Below are positions 7,025-16,120 of a stretch of DNA of 44,384 nt, one piece after another (positions within the stretch are counted from its first letter, which is position 1; the number at the start of each line of letters is the position of its first letter). Where the stretch lies: contig NZ_JAPWBR010000016.1 of assembly GCF_041433555.1 (NCBI RefSeq), positions 1 to 44,384 of the forward strand, written 5' to 3'. Origin of the DNA: Granulicatella sp041433555. GTDB taxonomy: Bacteria; Bacillota; Bacilli; Lactobacillales; Aerococcaceae. Position numbers and translations under genes: made by a program. Below the pieces are notes generated by a model, which was not told the origin of the DNA, did not search any database, and was given only the letters and a program-made list of their open reading frames with translations.

Positions 7025-9649
7025 CTACATATTTTTATTCTTCCCAACGTTTAAACACTTCTTAAATGGTTTCTCTATAACCGAAGCGTTTTCCGGGAAA
7101 ACACTTTTTACTTTCATCGCATATTTACTAATCGTTGCCCGAACATCTAACAACCAAATTTCGGCACTCTTTTGATGCGGTCTACTAAAACGTCCTAGCC
7201 CTTGATACAGTAGAAGAAGCATCATCTTCATCGCGTAATGGGCAAAATAAGAACGCTCTTGCTCTTTCATCTCTAGTTGAATAATTTGTTGAGCCGTTGA
7301 CACTGGATTTGGGAATGGCAATTTGGTGATTACGAGTGAATCGATGGATTGGCCGCCACTATCAAATCCTTCCCAGAAGCTATAGACACCCAGTAAAATC
7401 GCATCATTTCTTTCTTGGAAACGACGTTGGATTCTTCGACCCATTTGAGGTCCTTTTTGAGCCAAAAGTTCAATTTGATGAGCACGGCAAAAGTCTTCTA
7501 ACAGACTCTCTACTGCTAAGAGCGCTTCAACAGAATGCATCAAGACAAGCATTCTTCCGCCCTTTCGCTCATAAATTTTTTCGATACAGTCTGCAATTTG
7601 TGCATGATACTGTTGACTCGAGGAAGAATTTACGGCCACCAAATCATTAGGGATAAATATTTGATGGTCGGCAGTTGCTGCTTTTGTCTCGATCACCGTC
7701 AACTTCTCTTTTGCCTCTAACTCATGGAATAACGGTGTAAACGTTGGAATCGTTGCTGAAATTCCAATTATTTGTCTCATCTTCTCTCTAAACTGATGAA
7801 AGACCTGAATAACTGGCTTAACTCTTAATAATTCTAGAGTATTTTGACCGTACTGTTCTTTTTCTTCGATGACAAAATAATCGTTGGCCTCCATTTGAAA
7901 TTGAGAAATAGACTCCATTAGTTCTTTTAATAAATAACTACTTTCTTCAAATAAAGTGGTCTTATCCGCATTGGCTTGCAGTAAATTCATTACGCCAGAC
8001 AGTGCCTTTTGCATGGCATTCACCATTTCACAGTGGATTGACTCCTTCCACTCACTGGATGTAAATACAAAAGAAGATGACAGTTGTTGTCCACTCTTCA
8101 ACTCTTCAAACCAAGTTTCATATAAATCACAAATTTCTAATAACTTACGATTCATCTTACGAGAGAGATGTTCCTCTTCTTTTGAAAAATGAAACATCAC
8201 ATTTAAGTGATGATCAGACCATAATTGTTGCAACTCAAATAAATGAGAAAAGTTAACGGTAGTCGTGCCATATTGCTCTAAGGCATGCTCAAACTGCTGC
8301 ACTTCATCAATCAGTACAACAGGTTTTACACGATGAGCAATCAATGAAGCGTACTGAATAAGGAATGCATGATTAGTAACCACAATTGGACTTTGTTGAA
8401 CTGAAGCTACTGCCTTGTCCCAATACAGACTTCCTTCCTCATTTGCATCTTTTACCGATATTTCTTTCCATAACGTTACTTGATGAAGTGCTTGATTACA
8501 CTCCGATAAATCACCTGTTTGCGTCTTTGTAATCCACACGAGTAACCCCATAATAGAAAGGCTGTTTCTTGCACTTCTCTCCTCTTGATACTTGTGAATT
8601 GCACGCTTGAAGGCTGTTAAATCAATATAGTGTCTTTGCCCTTTTATAGAAATTACAGGTGTCTTAATCTTTAACTCTGTAATAATTGGAGCGACACTAT
8701 CCTCCATCAGTTGTTGTTGCAATAGTAAGTTCGAAGTGACTATCCAGATTGGTTTTCTCTTACTCGCTTTTTCAAATGCTGCCAGTAAATAAGCGTATGT
8801 TTTCCCTGAACCAGGGCTGGCTTCAATAAAATGCAAAGGTTCGTCAGTTTCAATCAACGATTCTATGGTGGTTATCATCTCACGCTGACTTGCCTTATCT
8901 TCTAAGAATCCAGAATCTACTAATTTCTGATAAGCTTCAAGTGCATTCGTTTTTCGTTTAGAAGACTTTAGTTCTACCTCTTTTACGGTTAGAGGTGAAA
9001 TGACGAAACCTTGTTCTAAAGGAAAAGCTTCTCTTTCTTCTTTTCCTTTTTCTTCTAAAATTTCCTCAAAAATCGTACCCGTATCCCCTAGTAATTCTCC
9101 AGAGAATTCGGTTAGCTGTTTCAACGTAATCGTCGACAACTCTCGAAACTTAGTCTTCATTTTTAAGAATAGTTCAGCTGTTGCTCGAGCATCACTGCCT
9201 GCCGTATGTACTTGAGTATGACGAATCTCTAGCGTCTCTGTTAAATCACTAAGACGATAACTGAGTGCTGTTGGATAACAAATTTGAGCCAGTTGCACCG
9301 TATCGATGAGTGGCACTTCCAATTCTAGACCCAGTGCATCTTTTAAAGCAGACATAATAAAAGGTCCGTCAAACCCAACATTATGCGCGACGAGCGTTCG
9401 GTCTTCTAACAGATTAAAAATCGTCATTGCAACTTCATCAAAATAAGGAGCCGTTGCCACATCCGCATTTGTGACTCCTGTTAATAATTGGATTTCGAAT
9501 GGAATACTTTTTTCAGGATTTATATTCAGTGAGACATACTCAATCACTTCATCGCCATCGATTAATGTACAACCAAATTGGAAAATTCGGTCCCCCGATT
9601 CGTATTTTGGTCCTGTCGTTTCCAAATCAATGACCGCATATTTTCTCAT
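7025..9649 (-). CDS. dinG: DinG-family 3'-5' exonuclease/helicase-like protein
   Basis: The 874-residue protein joins a DEDD exonuclease to a superfamily 2 helicase-like region. In the exonuclease part Asp8 and Glu10 (DLETTG), Asp94 (HNVGFD) and His148/Asp153 (HTAGSD) form the metal site. The helicase part has Walker A ASPGSGKT (277-284) and a box II reading DEVQ (448-451). The last motif is GRFSR instead of the usual GR-x-I-R. No iron-sulphur cysteines lie between motifs I and II, unlike E. coli DinG. Firmicutes DinG proteins are known mainly as exonucleases, so nuclease activity is the safer prediction. The ATG has AAGGAG upstream. It heads the ypmB-aspB-asnS-dnaD-nth block. Confidence 0.9.
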   Translation of the reverse strand: MRKYAVIDLETTGPKYESGDRIFQFGCTLIDGDEVIEYVSLNINPEKSIPFEIQLLTGVTNADVATAPYFDEVAMTIFNLLEDRTLVAHNVGFDGPFIMSALKDALGLELEVPLIDTVQLAQICYPTALSYRLSDLTETLEIRHTQVHTAGSDARATAELFLKMKTKFRELSTITLKQLTEFSGELLGDTGTIFEEILEEKGKEEREAFPLEQGFVISPLTVKEVELKSSKRKTNALEAYQKLVDSGFLEDKASQREMITTIESLIETDEPLHFIEASPGSGKTYAYLLAAFEKASKRKPIWIVTSNLLLQQQLMEDSVAPIITELKIKTPVISIKGQRHYIDLTAFKRAIHKYQEERSARNSLSIMGLLVWITKTQTGDLSECNQALHQVTLWKEISVKDANEEGSLYWDKAVASVQQSPIVVTNHAFLIQYASLIAHRVKPVVLIDEVQQFEHALEQYGTTTVNFSHLFELQQLWSDHHLNVMFHFSKEEEHLSRKMNRKLLEICDLYETWFEELKSGQQLSSSFVFTSSEWKESIHCEMVNAMQKALSGVMNLLQANADKTTLFEESSYLLKELMESISQFQMEANDYFVIEEKEQYGQNTLELLRVKPVIQVFHQFREKMRQIIGISATIPTFTPLFHELEAKEKLTVIETKAATADHQIFIPNDLVAVNSSSSQQYHAQIADCIEKIYERKGGRMLVLMHSVEALLAVESLLEDFCRAHQIELLAQKGPQMGRRIQRRFQERNDAILLGVYSFWEGFDSGGQSIDSLVITKLPFPNPVSTAQQIIQLEMKEQERSYFAHYAMKMMLLLLYQGLGRFSRPHQKSAEIWLLDVRATISKYAMKVKSVFPENASVIEKPFKKCLNVGKNKNM

Positions 9650-9687
9650 TATCCGAACGCTCCTTTCTAAAGAATTCCTACTTAATT

Positions 9688-9716
9688 AGTTTACTAACTT
9701 ATTCCTCTTGTTGCAA
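9688..9716 (-). promoter_or_regulatory. Candidate promoter of the dinG block
   Basis: On the minus strand TTGCAA (9716-9711) and TAAACT (9693-9688) are 17 bases apart. Each matches consensus at four of six positions. It lies just after the glgD terminator, where a new promoter is required. Confidence 0.4.
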
Positions 9717-9737
9717 ACAGTAGAAAAGTTTTAAGGC

Positions 9738-9767
9738 AAAAAAAGAAGCTTGAGCAATGCCCAAGCT
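9738..9767 (-). terminator. Intrinsic terminator after glgD
   Basis: The minus strand forms a 9-base stem AGCTTGGGC/GCTCAAGCT (one G-U pair, arms within 9747-9767) with loop ATT. It is followed by TCTTTTTTT. It closes the glgB-glgC-glgD transcript. Confidence 0.85.
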
Positions 9768-9791
9768 GTTTTTTATCATTTTTAAAGTTGA

Positions 9792-10904
9792 TTAAACGGT
9801 TTTACCTTTATCAATCACGACTTGTACTTCTTCCGTACCTGTTAAAACAGTATGTTGTTTTACCGTAACATCTTTATCAGCAATCACATACTCTATATGA
9901 GCACCTGATTTAATCACGGTATTTGAAAGAATAATACTGTTACGAACAACCGCACCTTCTTCTACGACAACATCACGGAAGATAATACTATTTTCAACCG
10001 TACCACGAATCTTCGAACCGTCTCCGAGAATCGAATTCTTCACTACAGCTTTCTTACCATAGCCTGTAGGGACCGTATCTTTAACACGCGTAATCACTTG
10101 AGTACCAGAAAGGAATACATCATGAAGATTTTCAAAATCAAGCATATCCATATTTAAGTCATAGTAATCTTTAATCGTATTAACGACCTTCAAGTATCCT
10201 TTAATTTGGTATGCAAATACACGTAATGTTTCAAGGTTCTTAGCGATATAGTCACGTAAGATATCTTCCCAACCAAGTGTTAACCCTTTTTTAACAATGC
10301 CATTGAATAATTCTTTTGTTAAAATGTAGATTTTCACTTGTGTTGCACATTCATGATCAGATCCGTCGAAGTGATAAAGCGACTCATACACTTTATGATT
10401 TTCATCAAAGATAATTTGTGATTCCCCTACTGTTGGTTTGCGGTACGTATACGCAACAGTGATATCAGAACCAGTATCTAAGTGATATTGGAACATTTCT
10501 TTGAAATCAATTTTCCCGATAATGTTTGTATCAGCTAAAATTACAAACTCTTCATCTAAATCTTGCGTATACACCATTGTATTGGCTAACGCTTCAATTT
10601 TATTTTGCGGGATACGTGTTGATAAGTAGTTTGACATCGGAGTAATAATCTTCAAACCACGGTGTTTACGGTTTAAATCCCAATCTTTCCCTGAAGCGAC
10701 ATGATCCAGTAAAGACTTGTAATTATGATTCGTTAATAATGCAATATTATCGATATCTGCATGTACAAGAGAAGATAGCATAAAGTCCACCATACGATAA
10801 CGAGAAATTACTGGTAAAGCGGCTGCCGTACGATTTCTGACTAACCCTTGAAGGTCGTCATTTCTATAATTATCTGCAAACAATACACAAAACGCTTTGA
10901 TCAT
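9792..10904 (-). CDS. glgD: GlgD, ADP-glucose pyrophosphorylase regulatory subunit
   Basis: GlgD is the non-catalytic partner of GlgC in Firmicutes and raises the activity of the GlgC/GlgD complex. The 370 residues keep the nucleotidyltransferase fold (RYRMVDFMLSS, LADTNIIGKID) and a C-terminal left-handed beta-helix (SILGDGSKIRGTVENSIIFR). The N-terminal nucleotide-binding signature is lost: FADNYRND stands where GlgC has LAGGQGTRL. The start is ATG 10904, not the TTG 15 bases earlier, because GGAGG lies 8 bases before this ATG. That site is formed by the last Gly-Gly codons of glgC, and only one base separates the genes, so they are translationally coupled. Confidence 0.93.
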   Translation of the reverse strand: MIKAFCVLFADNYRNDDLQGLVRNRTAAALPVISRYRMVDFMLSSLVHADIDNIALLTNHNYKSLLDHVASGKDWDLNRKHRGLKIITPMSNYLSTRIPQNKIEALANTMVYTQDLDEEFVILADTNIIGKIDFKEMFQYHLDTGSDITVAYTYRKPTVGESQIIFDENHKVYESLYHFDGSDHECATQVKIYILTKELFNGIVKKGLTLGWEDILRDYIAKNLETLRVFAYQIKGYLKVVNTIKDYYDLNMDMLDFENLHDVFLSGTQVITRVKDTVPTGYGKKAVVKNSILGDGSKIRGTVENSIIFRDVVVEEGAVVRNSIILSNTVIKSGAHIEYVIADKDVTVKQHTVLTGTEEVQVVIDKGKTV

Positions 10905-10905
10905 A

Positions 10906-12078
10906 TTAATTTCCTCCAACTTTCGTATCTTCTTCTACCACTTCGAAATTGCCGATAACGGTAATCATATCTTTACCAAGTTCAATTTCTTCATGGCCTA
11001 CAGTCACACCGCTTTTTACAACCGTGCCTTCTGCAATAATTGAGTTCACAACTGTTGCGCCCTCTTCAATGACCGCATTCTGCATGATGATACTTCCAAG
11101 GACTTTAGAATTTTGAGCAATCGATACTCCAGACGATACAATTGATTCATGGACTTTTCCTAGTACAATTGTTCCATCTGAAATCATTGATTCAGTCACT
11201 TCGGCGCTCTCTCCGATATATTGAGGAAGTCTGCCTTCGTGGCGATAGTAAATCTTCCAAGTTTTATCAGAAATATTAAAGTCTTCTTTTCGTTTGATTA
11301 AGTCCATGTTTGCTTCCCATAGACTTTCGATAGTACCTACGTCTTTCCAATATCCTGCAAATGGGAAAGCGTAAATACGACGGTCTTCTTCAAGTAACAT
11401 TGGAATAATGTTTTTACCGAAGTCTTTTTCACTTTCTGGATTTTCTTCATCACGAATTAAATACTCTTTAAGTACTTTCCAGTTAAAGATGTAAATCCCC
11501 ATCGACGCTTTTGTTGAAACCGGATGTTCAGGTTTTTCCAAGAATTCTACGATGCGTAAATCATCATCCGTATTTAAAATACCGAAACGACTTGCTTCTT
11601 CTAGTGGGACATTAATATGAGCAACCGTCAAGTCTGCTTTTTTCTCTTTATGGAATTCAAGCATCTTGTTGTAGTTCATTTTATAAATGTGGTCCCCAGA
11701 TAAGATTAATACGTACTCTGGATCATACTGCTCGATATACTTAATATTTTGATAAATAGCATTGGCAGTCCCTTTATACCATTCCCCTGTTTTCCCAGCT
11801 GTATATGGAGGAAGAATTGTTAACCCTCCGTCTACACGGTCTAAGTCCCAAGGGTTCCCATTCCCCATGTAAGAGTTCAACTCAAGAGGCATAAACTGAG
11901 TTAACACCCCAACAGTAGAAATCCCTGAATTTGCGCAATTTGAGAGAGGAAAATCGATGATACGATACTTCCCGCCAAAAGGAACAGCTGGTTTCGCCAT
12001 ATCCTTTGTTAGTACTTGCAAGCGAGTTCCTTGTCCGCCTGCGAGTAGCATTGCTACGATTTCTTGCTTTCTTGCCAT
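10906..12078 (-). CDS. glgC: Glucose-1-phosphate adenylyltransferase, catalytic subunit
   Basis: It makes ADP-glucose from glucose-1-phosphate and ATP, the committed step of bacterial glycogen synthesis. The 390-residue protein has the pyrophosphorylase signature LAGGQGTRL near residue 12, followed by KPAVPFGGKYRIIDF, the ADP-glucose loop ILSGDHIYKM, and the sugar-phosphate site VEFLEKPEHP/GIYIFNW. A C-terminal beta-helix (about 290-370) follows. GGAGG lies 8 bases before the ATG. It lies 15 bases after glgB and directly before glgD, so GlgC and GlgD are made together. Confidence 0.97.
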   Translation of the reverse strand: MARKQEIVAMLLAGGQGTRLQVLTKDMAKPAVPFGGKYRIIDFPLSNCANSGISTVGVLTQFMPLELNSYMGNGNPWDLDRVDGGLTILPPYTAGKTGEWYKGTANAIYQNIKYIEQYDPEYVLILSGDHIYKMNYNKMLEFHKEKKADLTVAHINVPLEEASRFGILNTDDDLRIVEFLEKPEHPVSTKASMGIYIFNWKVLKEYLIRDEENPESEKDFGKNIIPMLLEEDRRIYAFPFAGYWKDVGTIESLWEANMDLIKRKEDFNISDKTWKIYYRHEGRLPQYIGESAEVTESMISDGTIVLGKVHESIVSSGVSIAQNSKVLGSIIMQNAVIEEGATVVNSIIAEGTVVKSGVTVGHEEIELGKDMITVIGNFEVVEEDTKVGGN

Positions 12079-12093
12079 ACGTCCAACCTCCGA

Positions 12094-13947
12094 TTATTGA
12101 TTGTTAATGATATACAGTGTAGAAAACGGTGGTACATTCACCGCGAGTGTATAATCAAACCCTTTATGTGGTTTCGTAACTGTATGAAGTCCACGATTCA
12201 CCACTCCAGATCCGTTATACTTTTTAGCGTCAGAGTTGAGAGCAACTTTATAGCTTCCCCATTTTGAAACGCCAATTTCGTAATTCTTAATGTGGTTCCC
12301 TGAGAAGTTTGAGATAACAATGACTGAATCTCCTTTAGAATTCATTCTTGAGAAGACGAAGCAGTTATTCCAAACATCTTCCACCTCATGCCATCTAAAT
12401 CCTGTCCAGCCTCCGTCAAGTTGCCACAGTTCTGAATGCTTCTTGTAGAAGGCGTTTAAATCTTTCACATAGCGATGAGTCGCATCATGAATAGGATATT
12501 TGAGTAAGAACCAATCCAATTCACGCTCTTCATTCCACTCAATCATTTGTGGAATTTCATTTCCCATGAAGTTTAATTTCTTACCAGGGTGAGCCATCAT
12601 ATAACCCATGAAAGCTCGATAATTAGAAAACTTATCTTCATAAGAAACAGACGCTTTATCTAGTAACGATTTCTTTCCGTGAACGACTTCATCATGAGAA
12701 ATCGGTAAAATATAGTTTTCCGAGAAGGCGTACATCATCGAGAACGTAAATTGATTATGGATGCCACCTCTAAATAGAGGATCTTTCTCTAAGTAATCTA
12801 GAGAGTCATTCATCCAACCCATATTCCATTTGAAGTGGAATCCAAGTCCTCCTTCTTCTACTGGTTTGGTAACCCCAGCGAAAGCAGTAGACTCTTCAGC
12901 AATCATCATGACACCTGGATATTCATTACGTACATAATCATTCAGAGATTGAATAAATCGAATCGCTTCTAGATTTTCAAATCCTCCGTAAATATTACGA
13001 GCTGATTCATCTTCACTTCTGCAATAGTTATAGAACAACATTGAACTTACAGCATCCACGCGAAGTCCATCGATGTGGAATTTTTCAAGCCAAAATACTG
13101 CACTTGAATACAAGAATGAAACCACTTCTGTCTTGCCGTAATCAAATGCTCTCGTTCCCCATCCTTTATGTTCTTGGATACGAGGGTCACCGTATTCATA
13201 GCAAGGTGTTCCATCAAATTCATATAACCCAAAAGCGTCTTTTGTAAAATGACCAGGTACCCAGTCTAAGATAATTCCGATACCTGCCCTGTGACATTCA
13301 TCCACAAAATACATAAAGTCTTCTGGAGTTCCAAATCTTGAAGTCGCTGCAAAGAATCCTGTCACTTGGTAGCCCCACGACTTATCATATGGGTATTCCG
13401 TAATTGGCAATAATTCAATATGCGTGTAGTTCATCTCTTTCACATAAGGAATTAATATATCTACTAATTCACGATAAGAATAGGGATCGCCATTCTCCTT
13501 CTTCTTGAAGGAACCAAGTTCAACTTCATAAATGTTTAACGGTAGTTGAAAAGGGACGGTTCTTTGTTTCATCCACTTTTCGTCAGACCATTGGAATTCA
13601 GGAAAATCGTATACTTTAGACGCTGTTTTGGGTCTTGTTTCCGCATGGCGTGCATATGGATCTGCTTTCCATAACCAATCTCCATGATGCGGAACAATCA
13701 CATATTTATAAGCATCGTACTCTTTTACATTTGGAATTGTGATTTCATAAATCCCATTTTGATTAATACGCTCCATCTTATAATCGGTTGGTCTCCATTC
13801 ACAGAAATCCCCCGTTACATAGACTTCTTTTGCGTTTGGAGCCCATACGCGGAATGTACATTCGTTGTCACCTAAGAAGCTACCAAGGAAATCATAACTA
13901 TGGAAATTCCTTCCTTCATGAAATAAATATTCTGCTAGTTGTTGCAC
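12094..13947 (-). CDS. glgB: 1,4-alpha-glucan branching enzyme
   Basis: It cuts alpha-1,4 glucan and re-attaches the piece as an alpha-1,6 branch (GH13). An N-terminal CBM48 domain (about 25-110, with CTFRVWAPNAKEVYVTGDF) precedes the TIM barrel. The catalytic Asp lies in GLRVDAVSSML, the acid/base Glu in MIAEESTAF, and the transition-state Asp in ISHDEVVHG. The length, 617 residues, is normal. The start is a GTG at 13947 with AAAGGAG ten bases upstream; no in-frame ATG fits. It is first gene of glgB-C-D. Its promoter region faces the GH13 gene and carries paired TTCATGAAACCC elements. A cre-like site lies in its leader. Confidence 0.96.
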   Translation of the reverse strand: MQQLAEYLFHEGRNFHSYDFLGSFLGDNECTFRVWAPNAKEVYVTGDFCEWRPTDYKMERINQNGIYEITIPNVKEYDAYKYVIVPHHGDWLWKADPYARHAETRPKTASKVYDFPEFQWSDEKWMKQRTVPFQLPLNIYEVELGSFKKKENGDPYSYRELVDILIPYVKEMNYTHIELLPITEYPYDKSWGYQVTGFFAATSRFGTPEDFMYFVDECHRAGIGIILDWVPGHFTKDAFGLYEFDGTPCYEYGDPRIQEHKGWGTRAFDYGKTEVVSFLYSSAVFWLEKFHIDGLRVDAVSSMLFYNYCRSEDESARNIYGGFENLEAIRFIQSLNDYVRNEYPGVMMIAEESTAFAGVTKPVEEGGLGFHFKWNMGWMNDSLDYLEKDPLFRGGIHNQFTFSMMYAFSENYILPISHDEVVHGKKSLLDKASVSYEDKFSNYRAFMGYMMAHPGKKLNFMGNEIPQMIEWNEERELDWFLLKYPIHDATHRYVKDLNAFYKKHSELWQLDGGWTGFRWHEVEDVWNNCFVFSRMNSKGDSVIVISNFSGNHIKNYEIGVSKWGSYKVALNSDAKKYNGSGVVNRGLHTVTKPHKGFDYTLAVNVPPFSTLYIINNQ

Positions 13948-13986
13948 TAAGCCATCACTCCTTTACGCATTCGCTCACAAAAATAA

Positions 13987-14000
13987 AATAAGCGTTTTCA
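13987..14000 (-). promoter_or_regulatory. cre-like site in the glgB leader
   Basis: The minus strand reads TGAAAACGCTTATT, 12 of 14 positions of the CcpA consensus TGWAANCGNTNWCA. It lies about 50 bases downstream of the predicted glgB transcription start. There, bound CcpA would block elongation. This is a by-eye match. Confidence 0.45.
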
Positions 14001-14054
14001 TAGTTGGGATAAAAAATTAGAGAAGGTTGATATTGATACATTTCTCTTGTTTAA

Positions 14055-14063
14055 ATTATAACA
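14055..14063 (-). promoter_or_regulatory. Extended -10 promoter of glgB
   Basis: The minus strand reads TGTTATAAT, a perfect extended -10 box. The -35 region is weak (CTGTGA), which suits activation from the TTCATGAAACCC element 24 bases upstream of the -10. Confidence 0.6.
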
Positions 14064-14084
14064 TATTTCTTAAATTTTCACAGT

Positions 14085-14143
14085 GGGTTTCATGAATTTT
14101 CTTAAAAATTTTTGTTTAATTCTCTGTACTTTTCATGAAACCC
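14085..14143. promoter_or_regulatory. Paired inverted TTCATGAAACCC elements between glgB and the GH13 gene
   Basis: GGGTTTCATGAA (14085-14096) and its exact reverse complement TTCATGAAACCC (14132-14143) face each other. Each contains a TTCATGAA palindrome. Measured from each divergent -10 box, the elements lie at almost the same distance (24 and 25 bases). This looks like a pair of activator or repressor sites serving both promoters. The regulator is unknown. Confidence 0.55.
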
Positions 14144-14146
14144 GTT

Positions 14147-14174
14147 TTGGTATCACTTTTCACTACTTTATATT
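14147..14174 (+). promoter_or_regulatory. Candidate promoter of the GH13 gene
   Basis: TTGGTA (14147-14152) and TATATT (14169-14174) are 16 bases apart. TACAAT at 14174-14179 is a second possible -10 box. AGGGG precedes the ATG at 14211. Confidence 0.4.
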
Positions 14175-14210
14175 ACAATGAACATAGATTGACAAAAAAA
14201 GGGGCCTATT

Positions 14211-16055
14211 ATGATTTTCTATCACTCACTAAAAAATAAGTATCCTTCAGGAGCAGTAACGGATAACCAAACTATTTTTATACAAGTTAAAGTTACGAAA
14301 GAGACTCACCTCTCTTCTATCCAATTAGTACTTAAAGAAGATTTAACGCAAACAACAAGCATCTATCATCCAAGTCGTTCTACGATTGAAGCAGATGCGA
14401 CTTTATTCTCATTTGAAATTTCACCGTTACATTCAGGACTATATTTCTACTATTTTGAAGTTCGTTCTGAAATCGGTACTTACTTCCTTAGCAACCATGA
14501 ATTCCATGCAGTTCCTGTTCTAAACTATCATGAGATTAATAGCTGGCAATTAACGGTTTATGAAGAACAATTCACGACTCCTGAATGGTTTAAGGGTGGA
14601 ATTATGTATCAAATCTTCCCAGACCGTTTTAAGAGAAGCGAGAAATATAAAGCGAAAAAAACAGCCAATGAAGAGATTCGTTACCGTCATGATGAGTGGG
14701 ACGAATTGCCTCAATCAAGTATCACACATGAAAATTACAAAGCCCAGGATTTCTATCTTGGGAATTTAAAGGGAATCGAAGAAGAACTCGAACACTTCAA
14801 AGTCTTAAATGTAAACTGTATTTATTTAAATCCAATTATGGAAAGTCCAGATAACCACCGCTACTCCACTGCGGATTATTTCAATGTGGATCCATATTTA
14901 GGAACGAATGAAGACTTTAAAAAACTATGTGCGAAATTCAGAAAAAATGGAATCGAAATTATTCTAGACGGTGTATTTAGTCACACTGGTGATGACAGTA
15001 TTTATTTCAACAAACAAGGTCATTACGATAGCGTAGGTGCCTATAACTCAACAGAGTCGCCATACTACCCATGGTTTAGCTTTATGGAGTTTCCAGATAC
15101 GTACCACTCTTGGTGGGGCTTTACAAACCTTCCAACGGTGAATAAATTGGAACCTTCCTATATGAAATTTATCAACGATCCAAAAACCGGTGTCTTACCC
15201 TTCTGGCAACATCTTGGGATTGGTGGCTGGCGTTTAGACGTTGCGGATGAATTTCCTGACGAGTTCTTAGACGCATTACGAGTAACTGTTAAACAAACAG
15301 ACCCAAATGCCCTCATTATTGGTGAAGTTTGGGAAGATGCGACTACGAAATTTGCTTATGACCATCGTCGCCGTTATTTCTTAGGAAAACAACTGGACAG
15401 CGTGATGAACTATCCTTGGAAAGATGCGATTATCAATTTTGTTCAAACAAAGAACTCACATGCTTTACGCTATGCCATTGAAGAAATCATTGATCATTAT
15501 CCAAAACCTGCTCTAGACGTTCTAATGAACTTACTAGATAGTCACGATACGGAACGTATTATTACAAAAATTGGCTTTGGTGATACGGAAGCTGTTCCAC
15601 TTCATGACCGCCCAACACTTGAATTAACTGGAACTGAACTTGAAGATGCGATTCAAAAACTAAAAATCGCAAGTTTCATTCAATTTACTCTACCAGGTGT
15701 TCCTTCGATTTATTACGGAGATGAAATTGGGATGCAAGGATTCCGCGATCCGTATAACCGTAAGACATTCAGCAAGAAAAAAATCAACGAAGAAATCTTC
15801 GAGCATTATAAAGCATTAACAGCTTTTAGAACAGAAAACAAAGAAGACTTCAAGGGAGATTTCCATGTCATTTACGAAAACAATGCATGCCTTGTGTACC
15901 AACGTGGCTCTCTCCTTTGTGCCGTGAATATGAATGAACATACGGAATACATTGAAGGTCTTCATGGAAAACAAATTTTTGCAAGTCACCAAATAAGAAA
16001 CCATCCAAATGGACTTCTTGTTCCTGCATTTGGCTTTGCAGCATATGAAATTTAA
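14211..16055 (+). CDS. GH13 alpha-glucan hydrolase (neopullulanase/cyclomaltodextrinase-like)
   Basis: The 614-residue protein has no signal peptide, so it acts on internal glucans or imported maltodextrins. An N-terminal beta-sandwich domain (about 1-105) precedes the GH13 barrel, which opens with GGIMYQIFPDRF (129-140). The catalytic set is complete: nucleophile Asp343 (GWRLDVADE), acid/base Glu372 (IIGEVWED) and Asp446 (LLDSHDTER). Region I/II reads LDGVFSHTG (252-260). The N-domain layout suggests the neopullulanase/maltogenic amylase group (alpha-1,4, perhaps alpha-1,6 activity); exact specificity cannot be read. It lies in opposite orientation between glgP and glgB and shares a control region with glgB. 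No glgX-type debranching gene is visible, so it may fill that role. Confidence 0.88.
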   Translation: MIFYHSLKNKYPSGAVTDNQTIFIQVKVTKETHLSSIQLVLKEDLTQTTSIYHPSRSTIEADATLFSFEISPLHSGLYFYYFEVRSEIGTYFLSNHEFHAVPVLNYHEINSWQLTVYEEQFTTPEWFKGGIMYQIFPDRFKRSEKYKAKKTANEEIRYRHDEWDELPQSSITHENYKAQDFYLGNLKGIEEELEHFKVLNVNCIYLNPIMESPDNHRYSTADYFNVDPYLGTNEDFKKLCAKFRKNGIEIILDGVFSHTGDDSIYFNKQGHYDSVGAYNSTESPYYPWFSFMEFPDTYHSWWGFTNLPTVNKLEPSYMKFINDPKTGVLPFWQHLGIGGWRLDVADEFPDEFLDALRVTVKQTDPNALIIGEVWEDATTKFAYDHRRRYFLGKQLDSVMNYPWKDAIINFVQTKNSHALRYAIEEIIDHYPKPALDVLMNLLDSHDTERIITKIGFGDTEAVPLHDRPTLELTGTELEDAIQKLKIASFIQFTLPGVPSIYYGDEIGMQGFRDPYNRKTFSKKKINEEIFEHYKALTAFRTENKEDFKGDFHVIYENNACLVYQRGSLLCAVNMNEHTEYIEGLHGKQIFASHQIRNHPNGLLVPAFGFAAYEI

Positions 16056-16060
16056 TCCAC

Positions 16061-16113
16061 AAAAAAAAGATTCTCACAGTGAGGCGTGCCCCACTTGTGA
16101 GAATCTCTTTTTT
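16061..16113. terminator. Bidirectional terminator between the GH13 gene and glgP
   Basis: An 11-base stem AGATTCTCACA/TGTGAGAATCT (16068-16078 and 16096-16106) is flanked by A8 on the left and T7 on the right. It serves both convergent genes. Confidence 0.85.
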
Positions 16114-16120
16114 TATTGGT

